64,000 nucleotides of DNA, taken from the NCBI RefSeq assembly GCF_009769385.1, contig NZ_ML775959.1, positions 450,682 through 514,681 on the forward strand, read 5' to 3'. Source of the stretch: Saccharothrix deserti (lineage in GTDB: Bacteria; Actinomycetota; Actinomycetes; Mycobacteriales; Pseudonocardiaceae). The position numbers were made by a program, and so were the translations under genes. The notes beneath the pieces are model-generated. The model made no database searches, was not told the DNA's origin, and was given only the letters and a program-made list of their open reading frames with translations. Positions within the stretch are counted from its first letter, which is position 1. Every line of letters starts with the position of its first letter. Positions 13,501-25,576 of the stretch are shown one piece after another.

Positions 13501-16500
13501 CCTGCCCGAGCACGGCGCGGTGGACGTCCAGGTCGTGGTCAGCGGCGCGGACGTGCGGATCTACTCGCGCGCCGACGACGAGTGGACCCGCCACGCCACC
13601 GGCGTCCTCGGTCGGGGCGCTGGGCGGGCACAGTTCGACCTCACCGAGTGGCCGCCACGCGACGCCACCGCCGTGCACGGCCTCTACGACGAACTGGCCG
13701 AGGTGGGTCTGGCCTACGGGCCCGCGTTCCGGGGCGCGCGGGCGGTGTGGCGGCGCGGTGCGGAGGTGTTCGCCGAGGTCGCCCTCCCGGACGGGACCGA
13801 CCCCGCGCACTACTCGATCCACCCGGCCCTGCTGGACGCGGCACTGCACCCGATCGCGGTGAGCGCGGTCGCGGGCCACGCGGCGGCCCTGCCGTTCGCG
13901 TGGTCGAACGTGGCCCTGCACGCGACGGGCGCGACGGTGCTGCGCGTCCGGCTCGCCCCCGACGGGGAGCACGCCGTGTCGGTCCAGGTGGCCGACGCGG
14001 CGGGGCAGCCGGTCGCCACCGTGGGGTCGCTGGCGCTGCGACCGGCGGCCGGCGGGCCGAAGCGCGACCCGCTGTTCGCCGTGCGCTGGTCGGAGGTCTC
14101 GGCCGGACCGGGGACGCCGGTGGACGTCACCACCTGGGACGACCTGGACGATGTCGTGCCTGGGGCCGTCGTGTCCGAGGCCGTCCTGTCTGGGGCGGTC
14201 GTGCTGCCGGCTCACGACGTGCACCGGGTTCTCGACGTGCTCCAGACCTGGCTGTCGGACCCCCGGTTCGACGCCGCACGACTGGTGGTCGTCACGCGTG
14301 GCGCGGTCGCCCTGCCCGGCGAGGACGTCACCGACCCGCCCGCCGCCGCCGTGTGGGGCCTGGTGCGGTCGGCGCAGACCGAACACCCCGACCGGTTCGT
14401 GCTGGCCGACGTCGACGCCGAGCCCGATGTCGCCGCGATCCTGGCCACGGGCGAACCGCAGGTCGTGGTGCGCGGCGGAACGCTGCACGGCGCACGGCTG
14501 GAACGACTGCGGGCACAACCCGCCGAACCCGCGCCCCTCACCTTCGACGGCACCACCCTGATCACGGGCGGCACCGGCACGCTGGGCCGTGCGCTGGCAC
14601 GGCACCTGGTCACCGAGCACGGTGCCAGGCGCCTGCTGCTGCTGTCGCGCAGCGGCACCGACGACGGGATCGTGGCGGAACTCGCCGCACTGGGCGCCAC
14701 CGCCGACGTGGTGGCGTGCGACGTGGCGGACCGCGCGGCGCTGGCGGACGTGCTGGCCGCGATCCCGGCTGACAGCCCGTTGACCACCGTGGTGCACGCC
14801 GCCGGTGTGCTGGACGACGGCGTGATCACCTCGCTCACCCCCGAACGCCTGGACCGGGTGCTGCGGCCGAAGGTGGGCGCCGCGCTCGCCCTGCACGACG
14901 CGACCCGCGACCTGCCGGTCGAGAGGTTCGTGCTGTTCTCGTCCACCGCCGGCGTCCTCGGCGCGCCCGGTCAGGGCAACTACGCCGCCGCGAACGCCTT
15001 CCTCGACGCGCTGGCGTGCCACCGACGGGCGAACGGGCTGCCCGCGCAGTCCCTGGCGTGGGGTTTCTGGGCCGAGGGCACCGGCATGACCGGCGGCCTC
15101 GACAACGCCGACCGCGCCCGCATCGCACGAGGCGGCGTGCTGGGCCTGGAGACCGACGAGGGCCTCGCGCTGTTCGACGCCGCCCTGGCGCACGGTGAGC
15201 CCGCGCTCGTTCCGGCCAAGTTCGACCGCGCTGCGGCCCACCACCTCTTCCTGCCACGCACCTCGGGTCGCCGCGACGCCGCCGAGGTCCCCGACGCGAG
15301 CCCGTCCGCCGACCTGCCCGCCGTGCTGGACGTGGTGCTGGACCGCGTCGCGGTCGTCCTGGGCTACGACTCGGCGGCCGAGGTCGACCCGGACCGCGCC
15401 TTCCGCGAACTGGGTTTCGACTCGCTGACCGCCGTGGAGTACCGCAACCGCCTGAACGAGGCGCTGGGCCTGCGGCTGCCGGTGACCCTGGTGTTCGACT
15501 ACCCGTCACCCGTGGTCCTGGCCCGCCACCTGCACGGCCTGCTGTCCGGTTCGGACGTGCCCGGCTCCGCTGTCGCGGTGGTGGCACGGGACGACGACCC
15601 GATCGCCATCGTGTCGATGGCGTGCCGGTTCCCCGGCGGGGTGACCTCGCCGGAGGACCTGTGGCGGCTGGTGGCCGACGGGGTCGACGCGATCTCGGGG
15701 TTCCCGACCGACCGCGGTTGGAACGTGGAGTCGCTGTACGACTCGGAGGCCGGCACACCGGGCACCAGCTACGCCCGTGAGGGCGGCTTCCTGTACGACG
15801 CGGCGGAGTTCGACGCGGGGTTCTTCGGGATCAGCCCGAACGAAGCGTTGGGGATGGATCCGCAGCAGCGGTTGTTGTTGGAGACGTCGTGGGAGGTGTT
15901 CGAGCGGGCGGGTATCGATCCCGGCACGCTCAAGGGCAGCCCGACCGGTGTGTTCGTCGGCCTGATGTACCACGACTACGCGGGCAACAGCGGCACCGGA
16001 GCCATCGCGTCCGGTCGTCTGTCCTATGTGTACGGGTTCGAGGGGCCGTCGGTGACGGTGGACACCGCGTGCTCGTCGTCGCTGGTGGGTCTGCACCTGG
16101 CCGTGCAGGCGTTGCGGTCGGGTGAGTGCTCGATGGCGTTGGCCGGCGGCGTCACGGTGATGGCGACGCCCGAGCTGTTCGTGGAGTTCACCCGACAGCG
16201 GGGTCTGGCGCGGGACGGCAGGTGCAAGTCGTTCAGCGCCGGGGCCGATGGTGCCGGTTTCGGTGAGGGTGTTGGTTTGTTGTTGTTGGAGCGGTTGTCG
16301 GATGCGCGTCGCAACGGGCATTCGGTGTTGGCGGTCATCAGGGGTTCGGCGGTGAATCAGGATGGTGCGTCGAATGGTTTGACGGCGCCGAATGGTCCGT
16401 CGCAGCAGCGGGTGATCGGTCTGGCGTTGGCCAATGCCCGGTTGTCGGCGGATGAGGTCGATGTGGTGGAGGCCCACGGGACCGGTACGACGTTGGGTGA

Positions 16501-19500
16501 TCCGATTGAGGCGCAGGCGTTGTTGGCGACTTATGGTCGGGATCGTGATCGTCCGGTGTGGTTGGGGTCGGTGAAGTCGAACATCGGTCATACGCAGGCT
16601 GCTGCGGGTGTGGCGGGTGTGATCAAGATGGTGCAGGCGATGCGGCACGGCGTGTTGCCGCAAACGCTGCACGTCGACGAACCGACGTCGGAGGTGGATT
16701 GGTCGGCGGGTGCGGTCCGGCTCCTGACCGAGTCCGTGCCGTGGCCGGAGGTGGACAGGGCGCGTCGGGCGGCGGTGTCGTCGTTCGGGATCAGCGGCAC
16801 CAACGCCCACCTGATCCTGGAGGGTGTCCCCGCCGAACCGGAGCCGGCACCGGTGTCGAACACGGTCGTGCCCTGGGTGCTCTCCGCGAAGTCCGCGGAC
16901 GGCGTGCGGGCCCAGGCGGCGCGGCTGGCGGCGTTCGTGCGCGACAACCCCGACCTGCGTCCCGTGGACGTCGCGCTGTCCTTGGCGACCGAGCGCCTGG
17001 CGTGGCAGCACCGGGCCGTCGCGGTCGGTGCTGGGTGTGACGAACTGCTGGCCGGCCTCGACCGGATCGCCGATGGCAGCGAGCCGGTGAGCACCGCCGT
17101 GCCGGGCCGACCGGTGATGGTGTTCCCCGGCCAGGGCTCGCAGTGGCGCGGCATGGCGGTCGAGTTGCTGGAGACCTCGCCGGTGTTCGCCGCCACGATG
17201 ACCGAGTGCGCGGACGCCCTGCGGCCCCACGTGGACTGGGACCCGGTCGAGGCGTTGCACACCGAGATGGAACGGGTGGACGTCGTCCAGCCGATGCTGT
17301 GGGCGGTGATGGTCTCGCTCGCCGCGTTGTGGCGGTCCTACGGCGTCGAGCCGGCGGCTGTGGTGGGGCACTCGCAGGGGGAGATCGCGGCGGCTTGCGT
17401 TGCCGGAGGTCTGTCCCTTGAGGACGGCGCGCGCGTGGTCGCCCTGCGCAGCAAGCTGATCGCCGCGGAACTCGCCGGGCTCGGCGGGATGATGGCGGTG
17501 TCCCTGCCCGAGTTGGACCTCACCCGCTGGGCCGGGCGGCTGTCGACGGCCGCGGTCAACAGCCCGTCGTCGATCGTCGTCGCCGGCGAGGTCGACGCGC
17601 TCGCGGAACTGCGTGCCGACCTGGAGGCGCGGGGCGTGCGGTTCCGGGTCATCCCGGTGGACTACGCCTCGCACACCCCGTACGTGGAACAGTTGCGCGA
17701 ATCGCTCCTCGACGTGCTCGCGCCGATCCGGCCGCGGTCGGGTGACGTCGACTTCTACTCCACGGTGACGGCCGAGCCGGTCGACACCGCCGGGCTCGAC
17801 GCGGAGTACTGGTACACGAACCTGCGTCACACGGTGCGGTTCGAGGAGACCGTGCGGGCACTCTTGGCGCAGGGGCGGACGCACTTCGTGGAGTGCAGCC
17901 CGCACCCGGCGTTGACCCACGGGTTGGAGGAGTTCGACTCCGTCGTCGCGGTCGGATCGCTCCGTCGCGGTGAGGGTGGGCCGGCGCGGTTCGTCGCCTC
18001 CCTCGCGGATGCCCACGTCCGGGGTGTCGCGGTCGACTGGGCCGCGTTCTTCGCCGGGACCGGCGCGCGGCGCGTCGAGCTGCCCACGTACGCGTTCCAG
18101 CGCAGCCGCTACTGGCTGGACAGCCTGGACTACTGGAGCACCGCCTGGGCCGCGGGTTCGGGTCCGATCACCGCCGCCGGTCTCGACGAGGTCGAGCACC
18201 CGATGCTGATCGCGGCGGTGCCATCTGCAGAGTCCGACGAGCGCGTGTTCACCGGGCAGCTGTCCGCGCGCACCCACCCGTGGATCACGGACCACGAGGC
18301 GCTGGGCACGGTGCTCCTGCCCGGCACCGGTTTCGTGGAGGTGGCGTTGCGCGCGGGCGACCAGGTGGGCTGCCCGGTGGTGGAGGACCTGACCCTGCGC
18401 GCACCGCTGGTGCTGTCCGGTCCGGGTGCCGTTCAACTCCAGGTGCACGTCGGTGCACCCGGTGCCGATGGGACCAGGTCGGTGAGGGTGCACGGCAGGC
18501 CGGAGGGTGGGTCCTGGACGCTGCACGCCGAGGGTGTGCTCGCCCCGGCTCGGGCGCACGACCCGGCGGATTACGACTTCACGGCCTGGCCGCCGGCGGA
18601 CGCGACGGCGGTGGACGTCGAGGACGCGTACGAACGCCTGCTCGACATGGGGTACCGCTACGACGGGGCGTTCCGGGGACTGCGGGCCGCCTGGCGGCGG
18701 GGTGACGAGGTCTTCGCCGAGGTGGCCCTGCCGCAGGACGTCCACGCCGAGGCGACCCGTTACGGCGTCCACCCGGCCTTGCTGGACGCCGCGCTGCACG
18801 CCGGTCTGCTGGGTGAGGACGACGGGCGGCCGACGGTGCCGTTCGCGTGGACCGGGGTCGCCCTGCACGCGGTCGGCGCCACCGAACTCCGCGTGCGACT
18901 GCGGCCTTCGGGCGAGGACGGCACGCGGATCGACGCCGCCGACACCACGGGGGGCTTGGTGCTGTCGGTCGAGTCCCTGGTCGCCCGGCCGGTGTCGGCC
19001 GAGCAGCTGCGGACGGCACGCCGAGAACAGCCGCTGCGCGTGGAGTGGACCGCCGTGCCGGCAGTTGTCGACGAGGTGCCCGACTACGTCGTGTGGTCGC
19101 CGCCGACCGGAACCGGTGACGTGCCGACCGACGTCCGGACCGCCGCCCTGGCCACGCTCGACGTGGTGCGGGACTGGCTGGCCGAATCGCGCCCGGAGCG
19201 CTTGGTGATCAAGCTCGGGGACGACCTGGCCATGACCGGTGTCCGCGGCCTGGTCCGGGCCGCCCAGGCAGAGCACCCGGACCGGTTCGTCCTCGTAGAC
19301 ACAGACATGGCCACCACCACCGCTCCCGACACTGCCACCGGCTCCGGCTCCGGCTTGGGCTCGGGCATGGGCAGCGGCTCCGACATCGAGGATGCGGTCC
19401 GCGTTGCGCTGCGCACTGGCGAGCCCGAAGTGCGGGTGCGTGACGGCGTGGCGTTCGCGCCCCGGCTGGCTCGGGTCGCGGCCTCGGATAGTCGGGTCGA

Positions 19501-22500
19501 GTTGGACCCGGACGGCACGGTCCTGATCACCGGCGGGACCGGCGGTCTGGGTGGTCTGATCGCCCGGCACCTGGTCACTGCCCACGGCGCGCGGAACCTG
19601 TTGCTCGTCAGCCGTCGGGGCATGGCGGCACCGGGCGCCGCCCAGTTGCGGGACGAGATCGAGGCGCTCGGGGCGACCGTGACCGTGGCGGCGTGCGACA
19701 TCACCGACCGGGACGCGTTGGCGAGTTTGGTCGAGTCGGTGACCCTGACCGGGGTCGTGCACGCGGCGGGAGCGCTGGACGACGGCGTGGTCGAAGCCCT
19801 CACCGCCGACCGGTTCGAGACCGTGCTGGCACCCAAGGTCGACCCGGCCTGGTGGTTGCACGAGTTGACCGACGACCTGCGCCTGTTCGTGCTGTTCTCC
19901 TCGGCCGCCGGCGTCCTCGGCGCGGCCGGGCAGGCGAACTACGCCACGGCGAACGTCTTCCTGGACGCGCTGGCCGCCCACCGCCGCGACCTGGGCCTGC
20001 CGGGCATCTCCCTGGCGTGGGGCCTGTGGGACGTGGGCACCGGCATGACCGGCCACCTCGACGAGGACGACCTCCACCGGCTGCGCAGGCAGGGCTTCGC
20101 GGCGATGTCCACCGACGACGTGCTGGCGCAGTTCGACGCCGCACTGTCCGGCGACGCCGCATTGCGCGTCCTGATGCGCCTGGACATGTCGGCCCTGCGC
20201 GCCCGCGAGTCGGTTCCGCACGTCCTGCGCGGCCTGGTCCGGGCGCCCGTGCGGCGCGCGGCAGCGGCCACCCGGCTGGACGCGGTGCCGCAGAAGGACC
20301 GCGAACGTGTGCTGCTCGACCTGGTCCGCGCACGGGTGGCCGACGTGCTCGGGCACTCGTCCGTGGCGGCGGTCGAACCCGACCGGGCCTTCACCGAGCT
20401 GGGCTTCGACTCGCTGACCGCCGTGGAACTGCGCAACAGGCTGAGCGCCGAGACCGGTGTCCGGCTGCCCGCCACGCTGGTGTTCGACCACCCCACGGCA
20501 CGCGACGTGGCCAGGTTGCTCGCCGGCGGCGCCACCTCGGACGCGCCGAGCACAGCGGCGCCCCGGGACGACGAGCCGATCGCGATCGTGGCGATGGCCT
20601 GCCGCTACCCGGGCGGCGTCACGTCCCCGGAGGACCTGTGGCGGGTGGTGGCCGAAGGTCTCGACGTGATCTCCGAGTTCCCGGCCGACCGCGGCTGGGA
20701 CGAATCCGCGCGGACCTCCGTGCGCCGGGGCGGTTTCCTGCACGACGCGGCGGAGTTCGACGCGGGGTTCTTCGGGATCAGCCCGAACGAGGCGTTGGGC
20801 ATGGACCCGCAGCAGCGGCTGCTGCTGGAGACGTCGTGGGAGCTGTTCGAACGGGCCGGGATCGACCCCACCGGATTGCGCGGCACCGACGTCGGCGTCT
20901 TCGCGGGCATGATGCACCACGACTACGCGGACAACAACAACACCGGCTCCATCGCATCCGGCCGTCTGTCCTATGTGTACGGATTCGAAGGGCCGTCGGT
21001 GACGGTGGACACCGCGTGCTCGTCCTCGCTCGTGGGTCTGCACCTGGCGGTCCGGGCACTGCGGTCCGGGGAGTGCTCGATGGCGCTCGCCGGCGGCGTG
21101 AGCGTCATGGCCACACCGGACGTCTTCGCGGAGTTCAGCCGTCAAGGGGGTTTGGCCTCGGACGGGCGCTGCAAGGCGTTCGCCGGTTCCTCGGACGGGA
21201 CCGTGCTGTCCGAAGGCGTCGGCCTGCTGCTGGTCGAGCGGCTGTCCGACGCGCGGCGCAACGGGCACCCGGTGGTGGCGGTGGTGCGCGGGTCGGCGGT
21301 GAACTCCGACGGCGCGAGCAACGGTCTGACGGCTCCGAACGGTCCGGCGCAGCAGCGGGTCATCGGCCGGGCGTTGGCGGACGCGGGGTTGTCGGCCTCG
21401 GACGTGGACGTCGTGGAAGCCCACGGGACCGGTACGACGCTGGGCGACCCGATCGAGGCGCAGGCGGTGCTGGCGACCTACGGCCAGGACCGGGACCGGC
21501 CGCTGTGGCTGGGGTCGCTGAAGTCGAACCTGGGGCACACGCAGGCCGCGGCGGGTGTGGCCGGGGTGATCAAGGTCGTGATGGCGATGCGGCACGGCGT
21601 GCTGCCCCGCACGCTGCACGTGGACGTGCCAACGCCGAACGTGGACTGGTCGGCGGGGGACGTGCGGTTGCTGACCGAGCCCGTGGACTGGCCGCAGCCG
21701 GGGCGGGCCGGGGTGTCGTCGTTCGGCATCAGCGGCACGAACGCGCACGTGATCCTGGAGGCGGTGCCGGCCGAACCGGAGCCCGCCGCGCCCGAACCCG
21801 CGCCCGGTGTGGTGGTGCCGTGGGTGCTGTCCGCCAAGTCTCCGGAGGGCGTGCGGGGCCAGGTCGCGCGGCTGACGGCGTTCGTGCGGGACAACCCGGA
21901 CGTGCGCCCGCTCGACATCGCCTACTCGCTGACCCGGCGTGCGGCGCTCGACCACCGTGTCGTCGCAGTGGGCAGTGAGCCCGACGAACTCGTCGCCTCC
22001 CTCGAAGCTCCAGCCACCCGTGCGGGCACCGATCACCGGGTCGCGGTGCTGTTCACCGGCCAGGGCTCGCAACGCATCGGGATGGGACGCGAGCTGTACG
22101 ACAGGTTCCCGGTGTTCGCGCAGGCGTTCGACGCCGCCGTCACGGAACTGGACAAGCACCTCGACCGGCCGCTGCGGGACGTCGTCTGGGGCGACGACCA
22201 GGACCTGCTGAACCGGACTTCGTACGCCCAGCCGGCGCTGTTCGCGGTGGAGATGGCGTTGTTCCGGCTGGTCGAGTCGTGGGGGGTCGAACCGGATTTC
22301 GTGGTCGGCCACTCGGTGGGCGAGATCGTCGCGGCACGCGCGGCAGGCGTGCTGTCCCTGCCGGACGCGGCGACCTTGGTGGCCGCCAGGGGTCGGCTGA
22401 TGCAGGCGTTGCCCGCCACCGGGGCCATGTTCGCGGTCCAGGCGACCGAGGACGAGGTCGCGCCGCTGCTCACCGACGAGGTGAGCCTGGCCGCGGTGAA

Positions 22501-25500
22501 CGGGCCGGACGCCGTCGTGGTGTCCGGCGCGGAGCACGTCGCCGCCGGGATCGCCGCCCGGTTCGCCGCCGACGGGCGCAAGACCCGCCGCCTCGCGGTC
22601 AGCCACGCCTTCCACTCGCCGCTGATGGAGCCGATGCTGGACGAGTTCCGGAGGGTCGCGGAGGGCCTGACCTACCGGCAGCCGCGCCTGGCCGTGGTGT
22701 CGAACGTGACCGGACGCCTGGCCGAGGAGCTGACCGACCCGGAGTACTGGGTGCGGCACGTCCGGTCGGCCGTGCGGTTCGCGGACGGCGTCCGCACGTT
22801 GGCCGACGAAGGCGTCGGCGTCTACCTGGAACTGGGGCCGGACGGGGTGCTCAGCGCGCTCGTGCCGGACGGCGAGCGGATCACCGCCCTGCGCGGGAAG
22901 CGGCCGGAGGTGGCGTCGATCGTCACGGCACTCGGCCGCCTGCACGCCCACGGCGTGCCGGTGGACTGGTCCGCGTTCTTCGCCGACACCGACGCCCGCC
23001 GCGTCGAGCTGCCGACCTACGCGTTCCGCCGCAGGCGGTACTGGATGCCCACCGTGTCCGCCGCCGACCCGGCCTCCCTCGGGCTCGGCGCCGCCGGGCA
23101 CCCGCTGCTCGGCGCCGCGGTGCCGGTGCCCGGAACGGGTTCGGTGGTGCTCACCGGCCGCCTGTCCACGGCGACCCAGCCGTGGCTGGCCGACCACGTG
23201 GTGCACGGCGAGATCGTGTTCCCCGGCGCCGGTTTCGTGGAGCTGGCGTGCCGGGCCGGGGACGAGGTCGGCTGCCCGGCACTGCGCGAACTGGTCCTGC
23301 ACGAACCGCTCGTGCTGCCCGAGCAGGGCGGCGTCGCCGTGCAGGTGGTCGTGTCGGCCGCCGACGAGTCCGGCGCACGCGAGGTCGCCGTCTACTCCGG
23401 TGACGAGACCCGCCACGCCTCGGGTGTGCTCGTCGCCGCTGTCGGTCCGGGTGAAGGGTCGGAGCAGTGGCCGCCGGCCGACGCGGTGGAGGTCGACGTC
23501 GAGACGCTCTACGACGACCTGGCCGATCTCGGGCTGCGGTACGGGCCGGCGTTCCAGGGCCTGCACGCCGCCTGGGTGCGGGGTGACGAGGTCTTTGCCG
23601 AGGTGACACTGCCCTCTGGGACGCTGCCGACCGGTCAGGTGGAGGGGTTCGGCGTGCACCCGGCACTGCTCGACGCCTGCCTGCACGCCATCGGGCTGCG
23701 CGCGGGCGGCGGGGGAACGGCCCGGCTGCCGTTCGCCTGGACCGGCGTGACGACGCACGCCGCCGGCGCCACCTCGGTCAGGGTGCGCGTGTCGCAGTCG
23801 GGCGCGATCACCGTCGCGGACGGGGAAGGACGGCCGGTCGTGTCGGTGGAGTCCTTGGCGCTGCGGGAGGTCTCGCGGGCCGGCGATTCCCTGTACCGGG
23901 TGGAGTGGCAACCGGTGCCCTTGCCCGGGGAACCGGTGGCCGAGGACGTGCTCGTGCACCGCAGTGAACCGGGCGGCGACGTGCACTCCCGCACGGCCGA
24001 GGTCCTGGCCGTGCTTCAGGCCGAGCCGGACAGGCTCCTCGTGGTGACCAGCGGCGCGGTGGCGTTGGACGGCGAGGACGTCACGGACCTGGCCGGTGCC
24101 GCCGTGTGGGGCCTCGTCCGCTCGGCGCAGGCGGAGTACCCGGACCGGATCGTGCTCGCCGACACCGACGGGTCGGTGGACGTCGCCGCGATCCTCGGTG
24201 CGGGTGAACCGCAGGTCGTCGTCCGGGAGGGCACGGTGCACGCGGCGAGGCTGGTGCGTGCCGTCACCCGTGCCGATGCCGGCGAGCCCAGCCCTCGGTA
24301 CGACCGGGGGACGGTGCTGATCACCGGCGGCACGGGGACGATCGGGCGCCTGCTGGCCAGGCACCTGGTCGACGTGCACGGCGCGCGCAGGCTGCTGCTG
24401 CTCAGCCGGAGCGGCGGGTCGGTGGACATCCCCGGCGCCCACGTCGACGTGGTGGCGTGCGACGCGGCGGACCGGGACGCCGTCGCCTCGGTGTTGGCCG
24501 ACATCCCCGTCGAGCACCCGTTGTCCGCGGTGGTGCACGTGGCGGGTGTGCTCGACGACGGGGTGATCGGGGCCCTGACGCCGCAGCGCCTCACGACCGC
24601 GTTGAGGCCCAAGGTGGGTGCGGCGCTCGTGCTGCACGACCTCACCCGCGACCTGCCGCTGGACGCGTTCGTGCTGTTCTCCTCGGCGGCCGGGGTCATC
24701 GGTACCGGTGGCCAGGGCAACTACGCCGCTGCCAACGCCTTCCTGGACGCGCTCGCCGCGCACCGCCGCGCCAACGGGCTGCCCGCGCAGTCGCTGGCGT
24801 GGGGGCGGTGGGCGGACGACGCGGGTATGGCGGGCCGCCTCGACGCGGCCGACCGTGGCCGCCTCGACCGCACCGGCGCCCGTGCGCTGTCCGCCGAGGA
24901 CGCCCTGGCGCTGTTCGACCGGTCGGCCGCGGTGGACTACCCGGTGGTGGTCCCGATGTCGGTCGATCTCGCCGCTCTGACCGAGGTGCCGCCGCTGTTC
25001 GGTGCGCTCGTGCGCCGCCCGGCACGTCGGGTGCGCGGCGACGTGACCGCGATCCGGCGTCGGCTGGCGTCGCTGTCCGGCGAGGAGCGCGAGGAGGCGT
25101 TGCTGGAGCTGGTCCGGACGCAGGCCGCGGTCACCCTCGGGCACGCCGACCCGACCGCCGTCGACCCGGACCTCGCGTTCCGCGAGTTGGGCTTCGACTC
25201 GTTGAGCGCGGTGGAGTTCCGCAACCTCGTCAACGCCGCGACCGGCCTGCGGCTCGCGCCGACCCTGGTGTTCGACTACCCGAACGCGCGGGTGCTGGCT
25301 TCCCACCTGGGCAAGGAGCTGGACGGGCCCGCCGACGAAGCGGACGCCGACGCCGCCGCCGACGCCGCCGACGACAGGATCCGCCGGGTCCTGCACGCGA
25401 TCCCGATCGAACGGCTGCGGGAAGCGGGGCTGCTGGACAGCCTGCTGGAGCTGGGCGGCTCGATCACGCCCGCCGTCGTGGATACCCCACCGGACGACGG

Positions 25501-25576
25501 TGCCGACGGCATCGACGACATGGACGCCGACGATCTGATCAACATGGCCCTCGGCCTGGAGACGGGAGAACGGTGA
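10589..25576 (+). CDS. Modular type I polyketide synthase, three KS-AT-DH-KR-ACP modules
   Basis: This 4995-residue protein starts at an ATG preceded by GAAAGG. Module 1: KS Cys193, AT Ser644 in GHSQGE with YASH (methylmalonyl-CoA), DH His932, KR Tyr1465 with LDD, ACP Ser1612. Module 2: KS Cys1828, AT Ser2262 in GHSQGE with YASH (methylmalonyl), DH His2569, KR Tyr3118 with LDD, ACP Ser3275. Module 3: KS Cys3477, AT Ser3909 in GHSVGE with HAFH (malonyl), DH His4203, KR Tyr4712 with LDD, ACP Ser4871. All DH domains keep HxxxGxxxxP and the second-half Asp, so three conjugated double bonds are expected, two of them methyl-branched. No ER is present. The C-terminal docking helix ([13 protein letters not shown]) differs from those of the two upstream proteins. 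A Gly/Ser-rich insert sits in the second KR near 19330-19390. The stop overlaps the next start. Confidence 0.95.
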   Translation: MADDRKLLDYLKRVTTELADTRRRLQEAQSDDPIAIVAMSCRYPGGVESPEDLWRLVADGVDAIGDVPRDRSWDMAGSSVRSGGFLHGAGDFDPQFFGISPREALAMDPQQRLVLELAWEAFERAGIDPHSSRGAPVGVFVGTGAQDYEMLHAANPEVAAAYGATATAASVLSGRISYTFGFEGPSISLDTACSSSLVALHLAAQALRQRECDLALAGGVTVISTPGVFIAFGDQGALAPDGRCKAFSDTADGTGWGEGAGLLLLERLSDAQRNGHRVLAVLAGTAVNSDGASNGLTAPNGPSQQRVIRQALANASLSAAHVDVVEAHGTGTTLGDPIEAQAVLATYGQGRERPLLLGSLKSNIGHTQAAAGVGGVIKVVMSIRNGMVPRTLHVTEPSSHVDWSTGDVRLVTQPEPWPETGRPRRAGVSSFGVSGTNAHAIIEQGPDIPVGTPVDIPVDAGSLVNTPVADNPSTTHPVLAWPVSARTAPALRDHAKRLAAAVGGLDPADVGYSLASRAALERRAVVLGADREELLRGLVALAEDASPGTSVSGSAPVVFVFPGQGSQWRGMAVELLDSSPVFAERMAECAEALRPFVDWDLFEVLRGEPDAVDVVQPVLWAVMVSLAGLWRACGVEPAAVVGHSQGEIAAACVAGALSLEDGARVVALRSRVIATELAGLGGMMSVAMPADEVRERLSGREDRLSLAAVNGPGSVVVCGHVDALDELRAELTAEDVRVRVIPVDYASHSVFVEGIRDRLLDVLAPVRPRSAGIAFYSSVTGGLIDTAGLDAEYWYTNLRRTVLFEDATRALLADGHRLFIETGPHPVLHVGMAETFADAGSDAAAVGSLRRDEGGLRRFAESLAEAHVHGANVDWARLTPGRQVDLPTYPFQRKRFWLRPAEVSTVVADPEGDGVTVTGQLSLATHPWLADHVVLGEVLFPGTGFVELAIRAGDHVGRDVVTELTIETSLRLPEHGAVDVQVVVSGADVRIYSRADDEWTRHATGVLGRGAGRAQFDLTEWPPRDATAVHGLYDELAEVGLAYGPAFRGARAVWRRGAEVFAEVALPDGTDPAHYSIHPALLDAALHPIAVSAVAGHAAALPFAWSNVALHATGATVLRVRLAPDGEHAVSVQVADAAGQPVATVGSLALRPAAGGPKRDPLFAVRWSEVSAGPGTPVDVTTWDDLDDVVPGAVVSEAVLSGAVVLPAHDVHRVLDVLQTWLSDPRFDAARLVVVTRGAVALPGEDVTDPPAAAVWGLVRSAQTEHPDRFVLADVDAEPDVAAILATGEPQVVVRGGTLHGARLERLRAQPAEPAPLTFDGTTLITGGTGTLGRALARHLVTEHGARRLLLLSRSGTDDGIVAELAALGATADVVACDVADRAALADVLAAIPADSPLTTVVHAAGVLDDGVITSLTPERLDRVLRPKVGAALALHDATRDLPVERFVLFSSTAGVLGAPGQGNYAAANAFLDALACHRRANGLPAQSLAWGFWAEGTGMTGGLDNADRARIARGGVLGLETDEGLALFDAALAHGEPALVPAKFDRAAAHHLFLPRTSGRRDAAEVPDASPSADLPAVLDVVLDRVAVVLGYDSAAEVDPDRAFRELGFDSLTAVEYRNRLNEALGLRLPVTLVFDYPSPVVLARHLHGLLSGSDVPGSAVAVVARDDDPIAIVSMACRFPGGVTSPEDLWRLVADGVDAISGFPTDRGWNVESLYDSEAGTPGTSYAREGGFLYDAAEFDAGFFGISPNEALGMDPQQRLLLETSWEVFERAGIDPGTLKGSPTGVFVGLMYHDYAGNSGTGAIASGRLSYVYGFEGPSVTVDTACSSSLVGLHLAVQALRSGECSMALAGGVTVMATPELFVEFTRQRGLARDGRCKSFSAGADGAGFGEGVGLLLLERLSDARRNGHSVLAVIRGSAVNQDGASNGLTAPNGPSQQRVIGLALANARLSADEVDVVEAHGTGTTLGDPIEAQALLATYGRDRDRPVWLGSVKSNIGHTQAAAGVAGVIKMVQAMRHGVLPQTLHVDEPTSEVDWSAGAVRLLTESVPWPEVDRARRAAVSSFGISGTNAHLILEGVPAEPEPAPVSNTVVPWVLSAKSADGVRAQAARLAAFVRDNPDLRPVDVALSLATERLAWQHRAVAVGAGCDELLAGLDRIADGSEPVSTAVPGRPVMVFPGQGSQWRGMAVELLETSPVFAATMTECADALRPHVDWDPVEALHTEMERVDVVQPMLWAVMVSLAALWRSYGVEPAAVVGHSQGEIAAACVAGGLSLEDGARVVALRSKLIAAELAGLGGMMAVSLPELDLTRWAGRLSTAAVNSPSSIVVAGEVDALAELRADLEARGVRFRVIPVDYASHTPYVEQLRESLLDVLAPIRPRSGDVDFYSTVTAEPVDTAGLDAEYWYTNLRHTVRFEETVRALLAQGRTHFVECSPHPALTHGLEEFDSVVAVGSLRRGEGGPARFVASLADAHVRGVAVDWAAFFAGTGARRVELPTYAFQRSRYWLDSLDYWSTAWAAGSGPITAAGLDEVEHPMLIAAVPSAESDERVFTGQLSARTHPWITDHEALGTVLLPGTGFVEVALRAGDQVGCPVVEDLTLRAPLVLSGPGAVQLQVHVGAPGADGTRSVRVHGRPEGGSWTLHAEGVLAPARAHDPADYDFTAWPPADATAVDVEDAYERLLDMGYRYDGAFRGLRAAWRRGDEVFAEVALPQDVHAEATRYGVHPALLDAALHAGLLGEDDGRPTVPFAWTGVALHAVGATELRVRLRPSGEDGTRIDAADTTGGLVLSVESLVARPVSAEQLRTARREQPLRVEWTAVPAVVDEVPDYVVWSPPTGTGDVPTDVRTAALATLDVVRDWLAESRPERLVIKLGDDLAMTGVRGLVRAAQAEHPDRFVLVDTDMATTTAPDTATGSGSGLGSGMGSGSDIEDAVRVALRTGEPEVRVRDGVAFAPRLARVAASDSRVELDPDGTVLITGGTGGLGGLIARHLVTAHGARNLLLVSRRGMAAPGAAQLRDEIEALGATVTVAACDITDRDALASLVESVTLTGVVHAAGALDDGVVEALTADRFETVLAPKVDPAWWLHELTDDLRLFVLFSSAAGVLGAAGQANYATANVFLDALAAHRRDLGLPGISLAWGLWDVGTGMTGHLDEDDLHRLRRQGFAAMSTDDVLAQFDAALSGDAALRVLMRLDMSALRARESVPHVLRGLVRAPVRRAAAATRLDAVPQKDRERVLLDLVRARVADVLGHSSVAAVEPDRAFTELGFDSLTAVELRNRLSAETGVRLPATLVFDHPTARDVARLLAGGATSDAPSTAAPRDDEPIAIVAMACRYPGGVTSPEDLWRVVAEGLDVISEFPADRGWDESARTSVRRGGFLHDAAEFDAGFFGISPNEALGMDPQQRLLLETSWELFERAGIDPTGLRGTDVGVFAGMMHHDYADNNNTGSIASGRLSYVYGFEGPSVTVDTACSSSLVGLHLAVRALRSGECSMALAGGVSVMATPDVFAEFSRQGGLASDGRCKAFAGSSDGTVLSEGVGLLLVERLSDARRNGHPVVAVVRGSAVNSDGASNGLTAPNGPAQQRVIGRALADAGLSASDVDVVEAHGTGTTLGDPIEAQAVLATYGQDRDRPLWLGSLKSNLGHTQAAAGVAGVIKVVMAMRHGVLPRTLHVDVPTPNVDWSAGDVRLLTEPVDWPQPGRAGVSSFGISGTNAHVILEAVPAEPEPAAPEPAPGVVVPWVLSAKSPEGVRGQVARLTAFVRDNPDVRPLDIAYSLTRRAALDHRVVAVGSEPDELVASLEAPATRAGTDHRVAVLFTGQGSQRIGMGRELYDRFPVFAQAFDAAVTELDKHLDRPLRDVVWGDDQDLLNRTSYAQPALFAVEMALFRLVESWGVEPDFVVGHSVGEIVAARAAGVLSLPDAATLVAARGRLMQALPATGAMFAVQATEDEVAPLLTDEVSLAAVNGPDAVVVSGAEHVAAGIAARFAADGRKTRRLAVSHAFHSPLMEPMLDEFRRVAEGLTYRQPRLAVVSNVTGRLAEELTDPEYWVRHVRSAVRFADGVRTLADEGVGVYLELGPDGVLSALVPDGERITALRGKRPEVASIVTALGRLHAHGVPVDWSAFFADTDARRVELPTYAFRRRRYWMPTVSAADPASLGLGAAGHPLLGAAVPVPGTGSVVLTGRLSTATQPWLADHVVHGEIVFPGAGFVELACRAGDEVGCPALRELVLHEPLVLPEQGGVAVQVVVSAADESGAREVAVYSGDETRHASGVLVAAVGPGEGSEQWPPADAVEVDVETLYDDLADLGLRYGPAFQGLHAAWVRGDEVFAEVTLPSGTLPTGQVEGFGVHPALLDACLHAIGLRAGGGGTARLPFAWTGVTTHAAGATSVRVRVSQSGAITVADGEGRPVVSVESLALREVSRAGDSLYRVEWQPVPLPGEPVAEDVLVHRSEPGGDVHSRTAEVLAVLQAEPDRLLVVTSGAVALDGEDVTDLAGAAVWGLVRSAQAEYPDRIVLADTDGSVDVAAILGAGEPQVVVREGTVHAARLVRAVTRADAGEPSPRYDRGTVLITGGTGTIGRLLARHLVDVHGARRLLLLSRSGGSVDIPGAHVDVVACDAADRDAVASVLADIPVEHPLSAVVHVAGVLDDGVIGALTPQRLTTALRPKVGAALVLHDLTRDLPLDAFVLFSSAAGVIGTGGQGNYAAANAFLDALAAHRRANGLPAQSLAWGRWADDAGMAGRLDAADRGRLDRTGARALSAEDALALFDRSAAVDYPVVVPMSVDLAALTEVPPLFGALVRRPARRVRGDVTAIRRRLASLSGEEREEALLELVRTQAAVTLGHADPTAVDPDLAFRELGFDSLSAVEFRNLVNAATGLRLAPTLVFDYPNARVLASHLGKELDGPADEADADAAADAADDRIRRVLHAIPIERLREAGLLDSLLELGGSITPAVVDTPPDDGADGIDDMDADDLINMALGLETGER
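16343..16647 (+). repeat. KS-coding segment identical to 3349-3653
   Basis: This is the second copy of the 305-bp identical, T-rich KS segment, here in module 2 of the three-module protein. Flanking DNA stays similar (for example 15843-15960 against 2846-2960) but carries scattered differences. Confidence 0.85.
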
